Assembly (NCBI RefSeq): GCF_024171645.1
Contig: NZ_JALKAC010000002.1
Location: 992,001 to 1,056,000, forward strand
Origin: Flavobacterium sp. HSC-32F16
Lineage (GTDB): Bacteria; Bacteroidota; Bacteroidia; Flavobacteriales; Flavobacteriaceae
DNA length: 64,000 nt
Direction of reading: 5' to 3'
In this document: positions 1 to 8,089 of the stretch, one piece after another
How positions within the stretch are numbered: position 1 is the stretch's first letter
How the letters are laid out: the number at the start of each line of letters is the position of its first letter
Position numbers and translations under genes: made by a program
Notes under the pieces: model-generated
The model's input: only the letters and a program-made list of their open reading frames with translations
What the model was told of the DNA's origin: nothing
Database searches by the model: none

Positions 1-467
1 TTAGTCCGTTAATTAGAATGGATTTTGAGTTGAAAAGTTCACTGCGCGTTCTTTCTGAAATTAAAAAAGACAGAGCTCTATCTATGAGTTTTGATAATAA
101 CTTATTGACAGAAGTAAAAGGAATGGAATATATTATTGGTTTAGGATACCGTTTTAAAGATGTTATTTTCTCATCAAGATTGGCTGATAATCCTACCGGA
201 ATCATTAAAAGTGATATTAATATCAAAGCTGATTTTTCTTTGAGAAACAACGAAACATTAGTACGTTATTTAGATTATGATAATAACCAGCTGGCAGCGG
301 GTCAAAATATATGGTCAATTAAATTAACTGCCGATTATTCGTTTAGTAAAAACCTAACCGCAATATTCTATTACGATCATTCGTTTTCAAAAGCAGTTAT
401 TTCGACTTCATTTCCGTTAACGAATATAAGATCTGGCTTTACACTTCGATATAATTTCGGAAATTAA
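1..467 (+). CDS. sprA: Cell-surface protein SprA, C-terminal end (partial)
   Basis: The reading frame is already open at the left edge, so only about the last 155 residues of a much longer protein are present. SprA is the very large outer-membrane beta-barrel translocon of the type IX secretion system, needed for gliding and protein export in flavobacteria. The visible part alternates polar and hydrophobic residues as barrel strands do (for example [17 protein letters not shown]) and ends in the strand-like TLRYNFGN. The identification rests on this C-terminal character and on the order sprA, gcvH, VanZ-like, deoC, remB, which I recall from F. johnsoniae. An internal Met at position 18 is not the start. 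Confidence 0.8.
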   Translation, partial: SPLIRMDFELKSSLRVLSEIKKDRALSMSFDNNLLTEVKGMEYIIGLGYRFKDVIFSSRLADNPTGIIKSDINIKADFSLRNNETLVRYLDYDNNQLAAGQNIWSIKLTADYSFSKNLTAIFYYDHSFSKAVISTSFPLTNIRSGFTLRYNFGN

Positions 468-504
468 ATTTAGTTTTCTAAACCATATATTATTAGAAGA
501 TTAT

Positions 505-512
505 TACATTTG
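505..512 (+). promoter_or_regulatory. -7 promoter element upstream of gcvH
   Basis: TACATTTG matches the Bacteroidota consensus TAnnTTTG exactly. It lies about 40 bases before the gcvH start codon and just after sprA, so gcvH probably has its own promoter. Confidence 0.55.
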
Positions 513-552
513 TTGCAGAATTATTAAAATATCAATTTTCAAACATACTATT

Positions 553-933
553 ATGAGCATACCAGCAAATTTAAAGTACACAAAAGATCACGAATGGGTT
601 AGCATCGAAGGCGATGTTGCGACTGTAGGAATTACTCATTTTGCACAAAAAGAGTTAGGAGATATCGTGTATGTTGAAGTAGAAACTTTAGATCAGACAC
701 TTGATAAAGATGAGGTTTTTGGAACAGTAGAAGCTGTAAAAACAGTTTCGGATTTGTTTTTGCCTTTAACAGGAGAAATTATTGCTTTTAATGAAGATTT
801 AGAAAGTGCACCTGAAACGGTAAATTCTGATCCTTATGGAGCTGGATGGATGATTAAAATTAAAATTGCAGACGCATCAGAAATAGATACATTATTATCT
901 GACGAAGCTTATAAACAACTTATCGGTGCCTAA
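553..933 (+). CDS. gcvH: Glycine cleavage system H protein
   Basis: The H protein carries the lipoyl arm that shuttles the aminomethyl group between the P, T and L proteins of the glycine cleavage system. The 126-residue length is normal. The N-terminal part ([14 protein letters not shown]) is typical, and the lipoylated lysine is the K in [10 protein letters not shown], near residue 63. The gene has its own -7 element, and the following VanZ-like gene overlaps its stop, so the two are probably cotranscribed. No other glycine-cleavage gene is nearby; the position next to sprA is a conserved flavobacterial arrangement rather than a pathway link. Confidence 0.96.
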   Translation: MSIPANLKYTKDHEWVSIEGDVATVGITHFAQKELGDIVYVEVETLDQTLDKDEVFGTVEAVKTVSDLFLPLTGEIIAFNEDLESAPETVNSDPYGAGWMIKIKIADASEIDTLLSDEAYKQLIGA

Positions 934-1309
934 ACAATTATTGTTAATCTGGGCAATGTTATGCTCAGGAATCATTGCTTATTTTTGTTTAACAGATTCA
1001 AGTAATCTTCCTGCCGTAAGTTTTCCCAGCATTGACAAAATAGTGCATTTTTGTTTTCACTTTGGTTTTACCATTTCCTGGATTGTGTTCTTTAAAAAAG
1101 AGCTGAAAGGAAAAGATGTTAATGATTATAAAGCCTATTTTATTTCGTTTATATTTTCGGTTTTTTTCGGAATAACGATCGAAATTCTTCAAGGTGTTTT
1201 AACAGTAACAAGAGCATCAGATGTAACAGATGTTTTAGCAAATGCGCTCGGAGCACTCGTGGCAGTTTTTACGGCTATAGCTTTAAAAAAACAGATCGAT
1301 AAAATATAA
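926..1309 (+). CDS. VanZ-like family membrane protein
   Basis: This is a 127-residue integral membrane protein with about four hydrophobic segments (roughly residues 4-22, 36-55, 68-88, 99-120). It has the VanZ-like signatures [14 protein letters not shown] after the first helix and the [14 protein letters not shown] motif before the last. VanZ-like proteins are widespread and mostly of unknown function; the name comes from a teicoplanin-resistance gene, and resistance should not be inferred. The GTG start overlaps the end of gcvH by eight bases, which suggests translational coupling. An ATG about ten codons downstream is an alternative start. A terminator hairpin follows. Confidence 0.85.
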   Translation: MPKQLLLIWAMLCSGIIAYFCLTDSSNLPAVSFPSIDKIVHFCFHFGFTISWIVFFKKELKGKDVNDYKAYFISFIFSVFFGITIEILQGVLTVTRASDVTDVLANALGALVAVFTAIALKKQIDKI

Positions 1310-1319
1310 GAATATAATT

Positions 1320-1340
1320 ACCCACTTCGGTGGGTTTTTT
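1320..1340 (+). terminator. Rho-independent terminator after the gcvH operon
   Basis: CCCAC-TTCG-GTGGG forms a short GC-rich stem with a stable TTCG loop, followed directly by six T residues. It separates the VanZ-like gene from deoC. Confidence 0.85.
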
Positions 1341-1390
1341 ATTGGCAGAAAATCAGCTTTATAAAACAGTATTTTTTCTGAATTATAATG

Positions 1391-1398
1391 TACTTTTG
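1391..1398 (+). promoter_or_regulatory. -7 promoter element upstream of deoC
   Basis: TACTTTTG is an exact TAnnTTTG match about 26 bases before the ATG at 1424. Because the upstream ATG at 1388 lies at this element, it supports the downstream start for deoC. Confidence 0.6.
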
Positions 1399-1423
1399 CG
1401 CCATTCTATCTAACTTCAATATT

Positions 1424-2167
1424 ATGAATGTTAAGCAGTACCTAGATTCAACTTACTTAAAAACAGCATCTCAGGCCGGAATTTCGGAAGAGGAGAATAG
1501 TGTTGTGGTTAAAAATGCAATTTCAGAAGCTGTTCAGGAAAGATTTAAGCTGATTATGATCAGGCCGGAATATGTGAGTTTGGCAAAAGAAATGATTTTG
1601 AAATCAAATTCAACTTTACTTGTGGGTACTGTAATCGATTTTCCGGAAGGAAAATCAAGTTTAGAAACCAAGATTAAAGAAGCAAACGAAGCGATAGAAA
1701 ACGGTGCCGATGATTTGGATTTTGTCTGCAATTATGAAGCGTTTAAAAATGGAGACACTTCCATAATAAAACAAGAAGTTTTAATTGGAACCCAAATTGG
1801 ACTAGCTGCTAATAAAACAGTAAAATGGATTATTGAAGTTGCTGCTTTAAATGAAAAAGAAATTATTCAGCTTTGTGCTCTGATAAAAAATGTTGTGATA
1901 TCAAATTTTAAAGAAGAAGACTATGCATCTGTTTTTGTAAAATCATCAACAGGTTTTTTTAAAACCTCAAATGATCTGCCAAACGGAGCAACAGTTCCTG
2001 CTATAATAATGATGCTGGAAAATGCATCGCCTTTACCGGTTAAGGCCGCGGGTGGTGTTCGTTCTTATGAAGACGCAATAGAAATGATTCGTTTAGGAGT
2101 GAAACGAATTGGAACTTCGGCAGCAAAAGCAATTGCAAACGGAGAAAATACCACAAATCAATATTAA
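1424..2167 (+). CDS. deoC: Deoxyribose-phosphate aldolase
   Basis: DeoC cleaves 2-deoxyribose 5-phosphate to glyceraldehyde 3-phosphate and acetaldehyde in deoxynucleoside catabolism. The 247-residue protein has the class I aldolase TIM-barrel pattern. The Schiff-base lysine is in VFVKSSTGF, a second conserved lysine is in VKAAGGVRS, and the barrel segment LVGTVIDFPEG is clear. I start at MNVKQYLDST because a longer reading from 1388 would begin inside the predicted -7 element and add twelve residues not expected in the family. remB follows after a 19-base gap and may share the transcript. Confidence 0.93.
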   Translation: MNVKQYLDSTYLKTASQAGISEEENSVVVKNAISEAVQERFKLIMIRPEYVSLAKEMILKSNSTLLVGTVIDFPEGKSSLETKIKEANEAIENGADDLDFVCNYEAFKNGDTSIIKQEVLIGTQIGLAANKTVKWIIEVAALNEKEIIQLCALIKNVVISNFKEEDYASVFVKSSTGFFKTSNDLPNGATVPAIIMMLENASPLPVKAAGGVRSYEDAIEMIRLGVKRIGTSAAKAIANGENTTNQY

Positions 2168-2186
2168 ATAAAAGCCCCAAATTTAC

Positions 2187-4295
2187 GTGAATAAGTTATT
2201 TTTATCTTTTATCATTTTACCCTTATTTGTTTTTTCCCAAGAAACAAATATAAAACAAGGGTTTACTTCAGAGCAATTTCCGGTTTTTCCAAGTTGTGAA
2301 AACCTTCAGGCTAAAAATCTGGAGAATTGTTTTTATAAGGAAGTACAGGATTTCGTCTATAATAATTTTGAAATTCCGGCAGATCTTAAACAAAACAATT
2401 ATAAAGGAGAGGTAAAAGTTCTTTTTGAAGTGGATGCCAATGGCGAATTTAAAGTGATTTATGTAAATGCGGCAGACGATGCTCTTGTAGAAGAGGCAAA
2501 ACGAGTTTTTGGGAAGTTTCCAAAAATCAAACCTTCTACTTACAACGGAAGACCGACTTATTCAAAATATACCATTTCAATTGATATACCTTTAAAAAAT
2601 GCTGATCAAATTGCTGCAGAAGCTTTGGCAGCATCACAAATTTTAAAGCCAGTTGACAAACCAATGACAGAACTGGATAGTATTGTATATAAAAAATACA
2701 ATATGCCCGAATTCGAAAGTCATTTAAATATTCCTTTTTCTCATAGTTATTATGCGCAGTTTGATGGTGCAATGAATCAGGTTGGAAGTAACAATCATAC
2801 TGCTTCAAAACCTTATACATATACCGAGGTTTTAAAATATTATAATTTAAAAGCCGTAAATCAATCGCTTCAAAAAAATGTTTCCAGCTGGTTAGGCAGA
2901 AAATGGTGGAATGAAAACATGGTGCAGATTCAGGGAGAAGATTACTGGCTGGCTTTAAACCCGATTGTAGATTTGCAAATGGGAAAAGCTTCAGATCTTG
3001 ATGCTTCTTATTCTTATGTAAATACACGTGCTTTAAACTTTAGAGGAGGCTTAGGAAAACAGATAAACTTTACAACGACAGTTTTTGAAAGTCAGGGCCG
3101 ATTTGCCGGATATTATAATGATTATGCCGAAACATTAAAACCTTCCGGTGGAAATCCAGCCATTATTCCGGGAATGGGAATTGCAAAACGATTTAAAACT
3201 GATGCGTACGATTTTCCTTTAGCGGAAGCGAATATTACTTTTGCACCGGGAAAAATATTTGATTTTCAATTAGGGTACGGCAGAAACTTTATTGGAGACG
3301 GATATCGTTCTTTGCTTGAAAGTGATGGAGCAAGTCCATATCCTTATTTTAAAATTAATACCAACTTCTGGAAAATAAAATATACCAACACTTACATGTG
3401 GCTTAAAGATGTTCGTCCGGATGTAACGCTGGATAAAACGTATGCTACTAAATTTATGGCCAATCATTATTTGAGCTGGAACGTTTCAAATAGATTGAAT
3501 TTGGGTTTCTTTGAATCTGTAGTTTGGACAGATACTAACAATAGAGGATTTGATGTGAATTTTGTAAATCCGATTATTTTTTATCGTTCAGTTGAATTTG
3601 GTTCATCATCAAAAAGCGGAAATGCTCTTTTAGGTGCGACGGCTAAATACAAATGGAACAACAATGTTAATTTATATGCTCAATTTTTGCTGGATGAATT
3701 TTCTGTTTCAGATATGGGAGCGGGAGAACAGAGCTGGAAAAATAAATTTGGTTACCAATTAGGAGCTAAGTATTATAATGCTTTTAAAGTTAAAGATCTT
3801 CTTTTACAGTTAGAATATAATCATGTTCGCCCTTATGTGTATTCGCATAGTGCTGTAATTACGAATTATGGACATAACAACCAAAGTATTGGACATCAAT
3901 GGGGAGGAAATTTTGAAGAACTTGTTGCAATTGGACGTTATCATAAAGGACGTCTTTTTGCCGATGCTAAATTTACTATGGGAACAAGAGGTTTAGATTT
4001 TGATACCGCACAAGACAGCTTTAATTATGGTGGTAACATATATAAAAGTTATGATGAAAAACGACCTTATAATACAGGTGTAAAAGTAGGGCAGGGAAAT
4101 AAAACCAGTGTTTTTATTGCTGATATTCAGGGTGGATATTTAATAAATCCAATAACGAATTTAAAATTGTTTGGAAGTTTTATTTACAGAAACTTTGATC
4201 CAACTCAGGAAACAGCAACAACTTTTAAGCAAAGTACCACTTGGTTTACGATCGGATTGCGTTCAGATATCTTTAATTGGTATTTTGATTATTAG
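2187..4295 (+). CDS. remB: Gliding motility protein RemB-like outer-membrane protein
   Basis: The 702-residue protein has a signal peptide (FIILPLFVFSQE). A TonB-C-like domain at about residues 60-135 follows (GEVKVLFEVDANGEFK, and RPTYSKYTISIDIP), then a long region of amphipathic strands typical of an outer-membrane barrel, ending in a terminal aromatic (FNWYFDY). In F. johnsoniae, RemB is a cell-surface protein linked to gliding and encoded a few genes downstream of sprA; the same order here supports the name. The start is GTG at 2187. What RemB does mechanistically is not established, and the sequence adds nothing on that point. The following 150 bases are AT-rich with no clear terminator. 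Confidence 0.78.
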   Translation: MNKLFLSFIILPLFVFSQETNIKQGFTSEQFPVFPSCENLQAKNLENCFYKEVQDFVYNNFEIPADLKQNNYKGEVKVLFEVDANGEFKVIYVNAADDALVEEAKRVFGKFPKIKPSTYNGRPTYSKYTISIDIPLKNADQIAAEALAASQILKPVDKPMTELDSIVYKKYNMPEFESHLNIPFSHSYYAQFDGAMNQVGSNNHTASKPYTYTEVLKYYNLKAVNQSLQKNVSSWLGRKWWNENMVQIQGEDYWLALNPIVDLQMGKASDLDASYSYVNTRALNFRGGLGKQINFTTTVFESQGRFAGYYNDYAETLKPSGGNPAIIPGMGIAKRFKTDAYDFPLAEANITFAPGKIFDFQLGYGRNFIGDGYRSLLESDGASPYPYFKINTNFWKIKYTNTYMWLKDVRPDVTLDKTYATKFMANHYLSWNVSNRLNLGFFESVVWTDTNNRGFDVNFVNPIIFYRSVEFGSSSKSGNALLGATAKYKWNNNVNLYAQFLLDEFSVSDMGAGEQSWKNKFGYQLGAKYYNAFKVKDLLLQLEYNHVRPYVYSHSAVITNYGHNNQSIGHQWGGNFEELVAIGRYHKGRLFADAKFTMGTRGLDFDTAQDSFNYGGNIYKSYDEKRPYNTGVKVGQGNKTSVFIADIQGGYLINPITNLKLFGSFIYRNFDPTQETATTFKQSTTWFTIGLRSDIFNWYFDY

Positions 4296-4411
4296 AATTT
4301 TTAATAAGATTTTTCGAAATAATACTGTTAAAGATTTACAAGTTCGTATTCTGTAAAGGTTTTATTGAAAAAAATCTAATTTTATAGTCCTAAATTCTAC
4401 AATCTAATTTG

Positions 4412-4419
4412 TACATTTG
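4412..4419 (+). promoter_or_regulatory. -7 promoter element upstream of cyoE/ctaB
   Basis: TACATTTG is an exact TAnnTTTG match. A possible TTG start codon at 4417 lies inside it, so translation more plausibly starts at the next in-frame TTG, at 4453. Confidence 0.6.
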
Positions 4420-4452
4420 CAGCACTCAAAAAAATATACAAAGACTACGGTA

Positions 4453-5355
4453 TTGAACGCTGCAAAAAATACATTTTCAATAAAATCAATATTTCTGGAT
4501 TTCAAAGAGATTACTAAGGCTGGTTTGGCTATTAGTGTTTTGTTCTCTTCGATAGCAGGATATTTGTTAGGGGTTAATGACGAACATCCATTTAAATGGA
4601 GTGTCTTGATTATTTTGGCAATTGGCGGATACTGTATGGTTGGAGCATCAAATGCTTATAATCAGGTCATCGAAAAAGATATCGATTCATTAATGGATCG
4701 AACAAAAAATCGTCCGGTTGCTTCTGGCCGTATGTCAAAAGTAACGGCCTTAATAGTGGCAAGTCTGCTTACTATTATTGGTATTGTTCTTTTATACACA
4801 ATCAACGCAAAGTCGGCAATGTTTGCTGCAATTTCAATATTTTTATATACGAGCATATATACTCCTTTAAAAACCGTAACTTCATTGTCGGTTTTTGTTG
4901 GTGCCTTTCCGGGGGCAATTCCTTTCATGTTAGGGTGGGTTGCAGCAACAGGAGAGTTTGGTATCGAAGCCGGAACGCTTTTTTTAATTCAGTTTTTCTG
5001 GCAGTTTCCACATTTTTGGTCAATTGGCTGGTTTTTATATGACGATTATGCAAAGGCAGGAATCTTTATGCTTCCAACCGGAAAAAAAGATAGGAAAACT
5101 GCTTTGCAGGTTATTTTATATACGATTTGGTTAATAATAGCTTCACTGTTACCTGCTTTAGGATATACAGGACAGTTGTTTATTTCTCCGGTCGCAGCAG
5201 TTTTAGTGTTTTTATTAGGTTTATGGATGCTGTTTTACGCAGTTCGTTTGTATCAATTACGAACACCAAAAGCCGCCAGAACATTAATGTTAGTGAGTGT
5301 ATCGTACATTTCATTACTGCAGATTGTGTTTATAGTAGATAAATTTTTAAGATAG
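4453..5355 (+). CDS. ctaB: Heme O synthase (protoheme IX farnesyltransferase)
   Basis: This UbiA-family membrane enzyme attaches a farnesyl group to heme B to make heme O, the precursor of heme A for the terminal oxidase. The family motif is visible as NAYNQVIEKDIDSLMDRTKNR (diphosphate-binding DxxxD region), followed by RPVASGRMS. The second polar motif YDDYAKAGIFMLP is also present, with about eight or nine membrane segments. The start is uncertain: I use TTG at 4453 (LNAAKNTFSIKS), because the earlier TTG at 4417 overlaps the predicted promoter. A subunit III gene begins two bases after the stop, so it heads a respiratory operon. The family is also called CyoE. Confidence 0.93.
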   Translation: MNAAKNTFSIKSIFLDFKEITKAGLAISVLFSSIAGYLLGVNDEHPFKWSVLIILAIGGYCMVGASNAYNQVIEKDIDSLMDRTKNRPVASGRMSKVTALIVASLLTIIGIVLLYTINAKSAMFAAISIFLYTSIYTPLKTVTSLSVFVGAFPGAIPFMLGWVAATGEFGIEAGTLFLIQFFWQFPHFWSIGWFLYDDYAKAGIFMLPTGKKDRKTALQVILYTIWLIIASLLPALGYTGQLFISPVAAVLVFLLGLWMLFYAVRLYQLRTPKAARTLMLVSVSYISLLQIVFIVDKFLR

Positions 5356-5357
5356 TT

Positions 5358-5945
5358 ATGGAAATGACATTAACAACAAGTGAAGAGCAGGTACAAAAAT
5401 CAAAGTCGGCAAAGCTGATTTTGTTGTTTGCAATGGTTAGTATGACCATGATGTTTGCTGGACTTACAAGTGCATTTGTGGTAAGTAAATCAAGAGCAGA
5501 CTGGTTGCAGAATTTTCAAATACCAATTGCATTTTATTTTAGTACAGTTGTAATAATTGGTTGCAGTATAACTTTTTTTCTGGCCAAAAAAGCAATAGAA
5601 AAAGACAATAGAACTGTAGCTGCAACGTTTCTTTTAGGAACATTGGTTTTAGGTGTTTTATTTGTGATTTTGCAATTTGCAGGATTTGGACAAATTATAG
5701 AAAGCGGTTATTATATGACAGGACAAGGTAGCTCAATTACTACAACTTTCCTTTATGTAATTGCACTAATGCACTTATTACACTTAGCGGGCGGGCTAAT
5801 TTCACTTTTAATTATAATTTATAATCATTTTAAACAAAAATACAATTCGACTCAAACTCTTGGAATAGAACTAGGTGCGATGTATTGGCACTTTTTGGAT
5901 TTATTATGGGTATTATTATTTTTATTTTTATATTTCTTTAAATAA
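5358..5945 (+). CDS. Cytochrome c oxidase subunit III-like protein (short form)
   Basis: This 195-residue membrane protein has five predicted hydrophobic segments and the heme-copper oxidase subunit III pattern. The N-terminal helix contains MTMMFAGLTSAFVVSKSRADW, and the C-terminal helix ends in the characteristic YWHFLDLLWVLLF. Subunit III lies beside the catalytic subunits and stabilises turnover. The gene starts two bases after ctaB and is followed by a second, longer subunit III gene; paired subunit III genes are common in Bacteroidota caa3-type clusters. Catalytic subunits I and II are not in this window. Confidence 0.9.
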   Translation: MEMTLTTSEEQVQKSKSAKLILLFAMVSMTMMFAGLTSAFVVSKSRADWLQNFQIPIAFYFSTVVIIGCSITFFLAKKAIEKDNRTVAATFLLGTLVLGVLFVILQFAGFGQIIESGYYMTGQGSSITTTFLYVIALMHLLHLAGGLISLLIIIYNHFKQKYNSTQTLGIELGAMYWHFLDLLWVLLFLFLYFFK

Positions 5946-5955
5946 GAAAAAAACG

Positions 5956-5963
5956 TAAATTTG
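5956..5963 (+). promoter_or_regulatory. -7 promoter element upstream of the long subunit III gene
   Basis: TAAATTTG matches TAnnTTTG exactly, 24 bases before the start codon. It could give the second half of the oxidase cluster an internal promoter. Confidence 0.45.
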
Positions 5964-5987
5964 GGAACTTTTTAACGAATATCTTTT

Positions 5988-6974
5988 ATGGAAGCGACAG
6001 TTACTACTGCAAATAACGACGAAAAAACTTGGGGAGGCGGTCATGAAATCCAGCCGTTAGGATCAAGTTATGGTAAAATGATGATGTGGTTTTTTATCGT
6101 ATCGGATGCCTTAACATTTTCTGGATTCTTAGGTGCTTATGGTTTTTCTAGATTTAAATTTATTGAAACTTGGCCATTGGCTGATGAAGTGTTTACTCAC
6201 TTTCCTTTTATGCATGGCGTTTCGGCTCCAATGTATTATGTAGCCTTAATGACTTTTATCTTGATTTTCTCATCTGTAACAATGGTTTTGGCTGTTGATG
6301 CAGGTCATCAATTAAAAAAGTCGAAAGTTGCTGTTTACATGTTCTTAACTATTATTGGAGGTTTTATCTTCGTGGGCTCTCAGGCTTGGGAATGGAAAAA
6401 CTTCATTAAAGGAGAATATGGTGCAGTTGAAACACATGGCGGAAGCTTATTGCAGTTTGTTAAAGCTGATGGAACAAGAGTTGCTCTTGCAGATTTCGCA
6501 GTAAAATTACCGGAACAAAGAGAAGCTTTAACAAGAAGCAAGACATCTTGGTTCATGGAAGATGCAGCATCATTGCCAACCTACACTGTAGCAGAAATTC
6601 AGGCAGGATTTAAAGCACATCCAGATGTATTAGTAAGAACTGAAACACTTACTAAAGATAAAAAGAAAACAGTTTTGTCTAGACAAGAGTCAGAAACTCG
6701 TTTAGCTGAGGCAAAATATGTAGTAGAAGGGGCAAACTTAATAAGAAACGAATACGGTAATAAATTATTTGCTGACTTCTTTTTCTTTATCACAGGATTC
6801 CACGGATTCCACGTATTTTCTGGAGTTATCATTAATATCATTATTTTCTTTAATGTATTATTAGGTACTTATGAAAAAAGAAGAAGCTACGAAATGGTAG
6901 AGAAAGTTGGTTTATACTGGCACTTTGTAGATTTAGTTTGGGTATTTGTATTTACAGTTTTCTACTTAGTTTAA
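5988..6974 (+). CDS. Cytochrome c oxidase subunit III (long form with central insert)
   Basis: The 328-residue protein is the second subunit III. The N-terminal helices (KMMMWFFIVSDALTFSGFLG) and the C-terminal GLYWHFVDLVWVFVF are canonical, as is FFFFITGFHGFHVFSG. Between the helix ending near residue 140 and the helix starting near residue 262 sits a polar, charged insert of about 110 residues (ESETRLAEAKYVVEGANLI and neighbours) that explains the extra length compared with ordinary subunit III. The insert is a soluble loop on one side of the membrane and its job is unknown. The subunit IV gene follows after 18 bases. Confidence 0.92.
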   Translation: MEATVTTANNDEKTWGGGHEIQPLGSSYGKMMMWFFIVSDALTFSGFLGAYGFSRFKFIETWPLADEVFTHFPFMHGVSAPMYYVALMTFILIFSSVTMVLAVDAGHQLKKSKVAVYMFLTIIGGFIFVGSQAWEWKNFIKGEYGAVETHGGSLLQFVKADGTRVALADFAVKLPEQREALTRSKTSWFMEDAASLPTYTVAEIQAGFKAHPDVLVRTETLTKDKKKTVLSRQESETRLAEAKYVVEGANLIRNEYGNKLFADFFFFITGFHGFHVFSGVIINIIIFFNVLLGTYEKRRSYEMVEKVGLYWHFVDLVWVFVFTVFYLV

Positions 6975-6992
6975 TTTTAGATTTTAATTATT

Positions 6993-7343
6993 ATGTCACA
7001 CGAACACGTATCAAATACAAAAAGAATCTGGTTTGTTTTTGGATTACTATCATTAGTAACTACAGTAGAGGTTATTCTTGGTATCTTAAAACCAGCATCA
7101 TTAGAATTTAATCATTTTATCGGTTTGAATTTATTGAACTGGATATTTTATATCTTAACAATATTCAAAGCTTACTATATTGTATGGGCATTCATGCACA
7201 TGGAAGGTGAAAAAAGCAGCCTTAGATGGTCTGTTGTATCACCAGTTATTTTCCTGGTATTATATTTATTGTTCATCCTGTTAACAGAAGGACACTATAT
7301 TTATGGGGTTTTTAAAGATTCTACCATTAAATGGAATTTTTAA
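6993..7343 (+). CDS. Cytochrome c oxidase subunit IV family protein
   Basis: This is a 116-residue membrane protein with three hydrophobic segments and the bacterial subunit IV (CtaF/prokaryotic COX4) layout. A short N-terminal tail is rich in His and polar residues (MSHEHVSNTKRIW). The helix pair ends in FKAYYIVWAFMHMEGE, a typical motif of the family, followed by a third helix. It follows the long subunit III gene and is the last gene before a strong terminator, so it closes the first oxidase transcript. The subunit probably supports assembly or stability of the caa3-type complex. Confidence 0.87.
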   Translation: MSHEHVSNTKRIWFVFGLLSLVTTVEVILGILKPASLEFNHFIGLNLLNWIFYILTIFKAYYIVWAFMHMEGEKSSLRWSVVSPVIFLVLYLLFILLTEGHYIYGVFKDSTIKWNF

Positions 7344-7363
7344 CATGATATTAATTCGAAAAG

Positions 7364-7390
7364 AAGCTCCGTTTAACGGAGCTTTTTTTA
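7364..7390 (+). terminator. Rho-independent terminator after the oxidase operon
   Basis: AAGCTCCG-TTTA-CGGAGCTT forms a perfect stem followed by a run of T residues. The T run leads straight into the next -7 element at 7389. Confidence 0.85.
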
Positions 7391-7396
7391 TTTTTG
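7389..7396 (+). promoter_or_regulatory. -7 promoter element for the SCO operon
   Basis: TATTTTTG matches TAnnTTTG exactly. It overlaps the end of the preceding terminator's T tract and lies 25 bases before the start codon at 7422. Confidence 0.55.
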
Positions 7397-7421
7397 TACC
7401 TCATTAACTTCCGTTAAAACA

Positions 7422-8078
7422 ATGAAAAAAAATATAGTTCTTTTTGTGCTTTTTGTTTTACCAATTGTAGCCTATTTGTTTTTTGCTTCAGGTGTAAATA
7501 GTTTTACAAAACTTCCCATAATCACTCCAAAAATTGCCGACTTTGGAAACTGGAAATCTCTCGACGGCAAAAAAGTTTCTCTTGATAAAAAAATTACGGT
7601 TTTAGGTTTTTCCGGATCAGATATTTTAAACAGCAGGGGAAACTACTTTAATCTTAATGAAAAAATTTACAAGCGTTACCATGGTTTCGAAGATCTTCAG
7701 TTTGTAGTAATCTGCCCGCTTGGTTCAGAAAAAGAAGCTCAAAAGCTTGTTGATGCTCTTAAGCCTTTTACCGATGTTTCGGGGTGGAATTTTGTTTTTG
7801 CTTCAACAGATGAAATACAGGCATTTTACAATCAGCTTCAGCTTAAAGGAAAGCTGAATGATAAATTGGGAACATCAAATGTTTTCATAGTAGACAAAGA
7901 AAGAAATTTAAGAGGACGTAAAGGCAGTGATAAAGAGAAGAAAGAGGAATACAAAGAAGGTTACGACACTTTTCATCCATCTGAACTGAGCAATGAAATG
8001 CTGGATGATTTTAAAATTATCTTATATGAGTATCGTGCTGCTCTTAAAAAGAATCATAATGCCACAAAACAACTTTAA
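7422..8078 (+). CDS. SCO/thioredoxin-fold-like membrane-anchored protein lacking the Cys pair
   Basis: The 218-residue protein has one N-terminal membrane anchor (about residues 4-25) and a soluble domain that resembles the thioredoxin fold of SCO proteins. It has a strand ITVLGFSGSD where SCO proteins carry CxxxC, and a later NVFIVDKERNLRGRKG that matches the ALIDKDGNIRCR stretch of the true SCO protein encoded next door. It has no CxxxC; its only cysteine is in VVICPLGSE. A metal-binding role like that of SCO is therefore unlikely, and a structural or assembly role in oxidase maturation is a guess. It starts the operon with SCO, DUF420 and a small Cys protein. Confidence 0.65.
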   Translation: MKKNIVLFVLFVLPIVAYLFFASGVNSFTKLPIITPKIADFGNWKSLDGKKVSLDKKITVLGFSGSDILNSRGNYFNLNEKIYKRYHGFEDLQFVVICPLGSEKEAQKLVDALKPFTDVSGWNFVFASTDEIQAFYNQLQLKGKLNDKLGTSNVFIVDKERNLRGRKGSDKEKKEEYKEGYDTFHPSELSNEMLDDFKIILYEYRAALKKNHNATKQL

Positions 8079-8089
8079 ACTTACTTATA

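Noticed and set aside
926..1309. Glycopeptide-resistance gene suggested by the VanZ name.
   Set aside because: VanZ-like proteins are common in genomes without resistance, and no other van gene is present.
2536..3027. A 163-codon minus-strand frame inside remB.
   Set aside because: It lies entirely inside a well-supported coding region, has no recognisable domain, and has a composition typical of an antisense frame.
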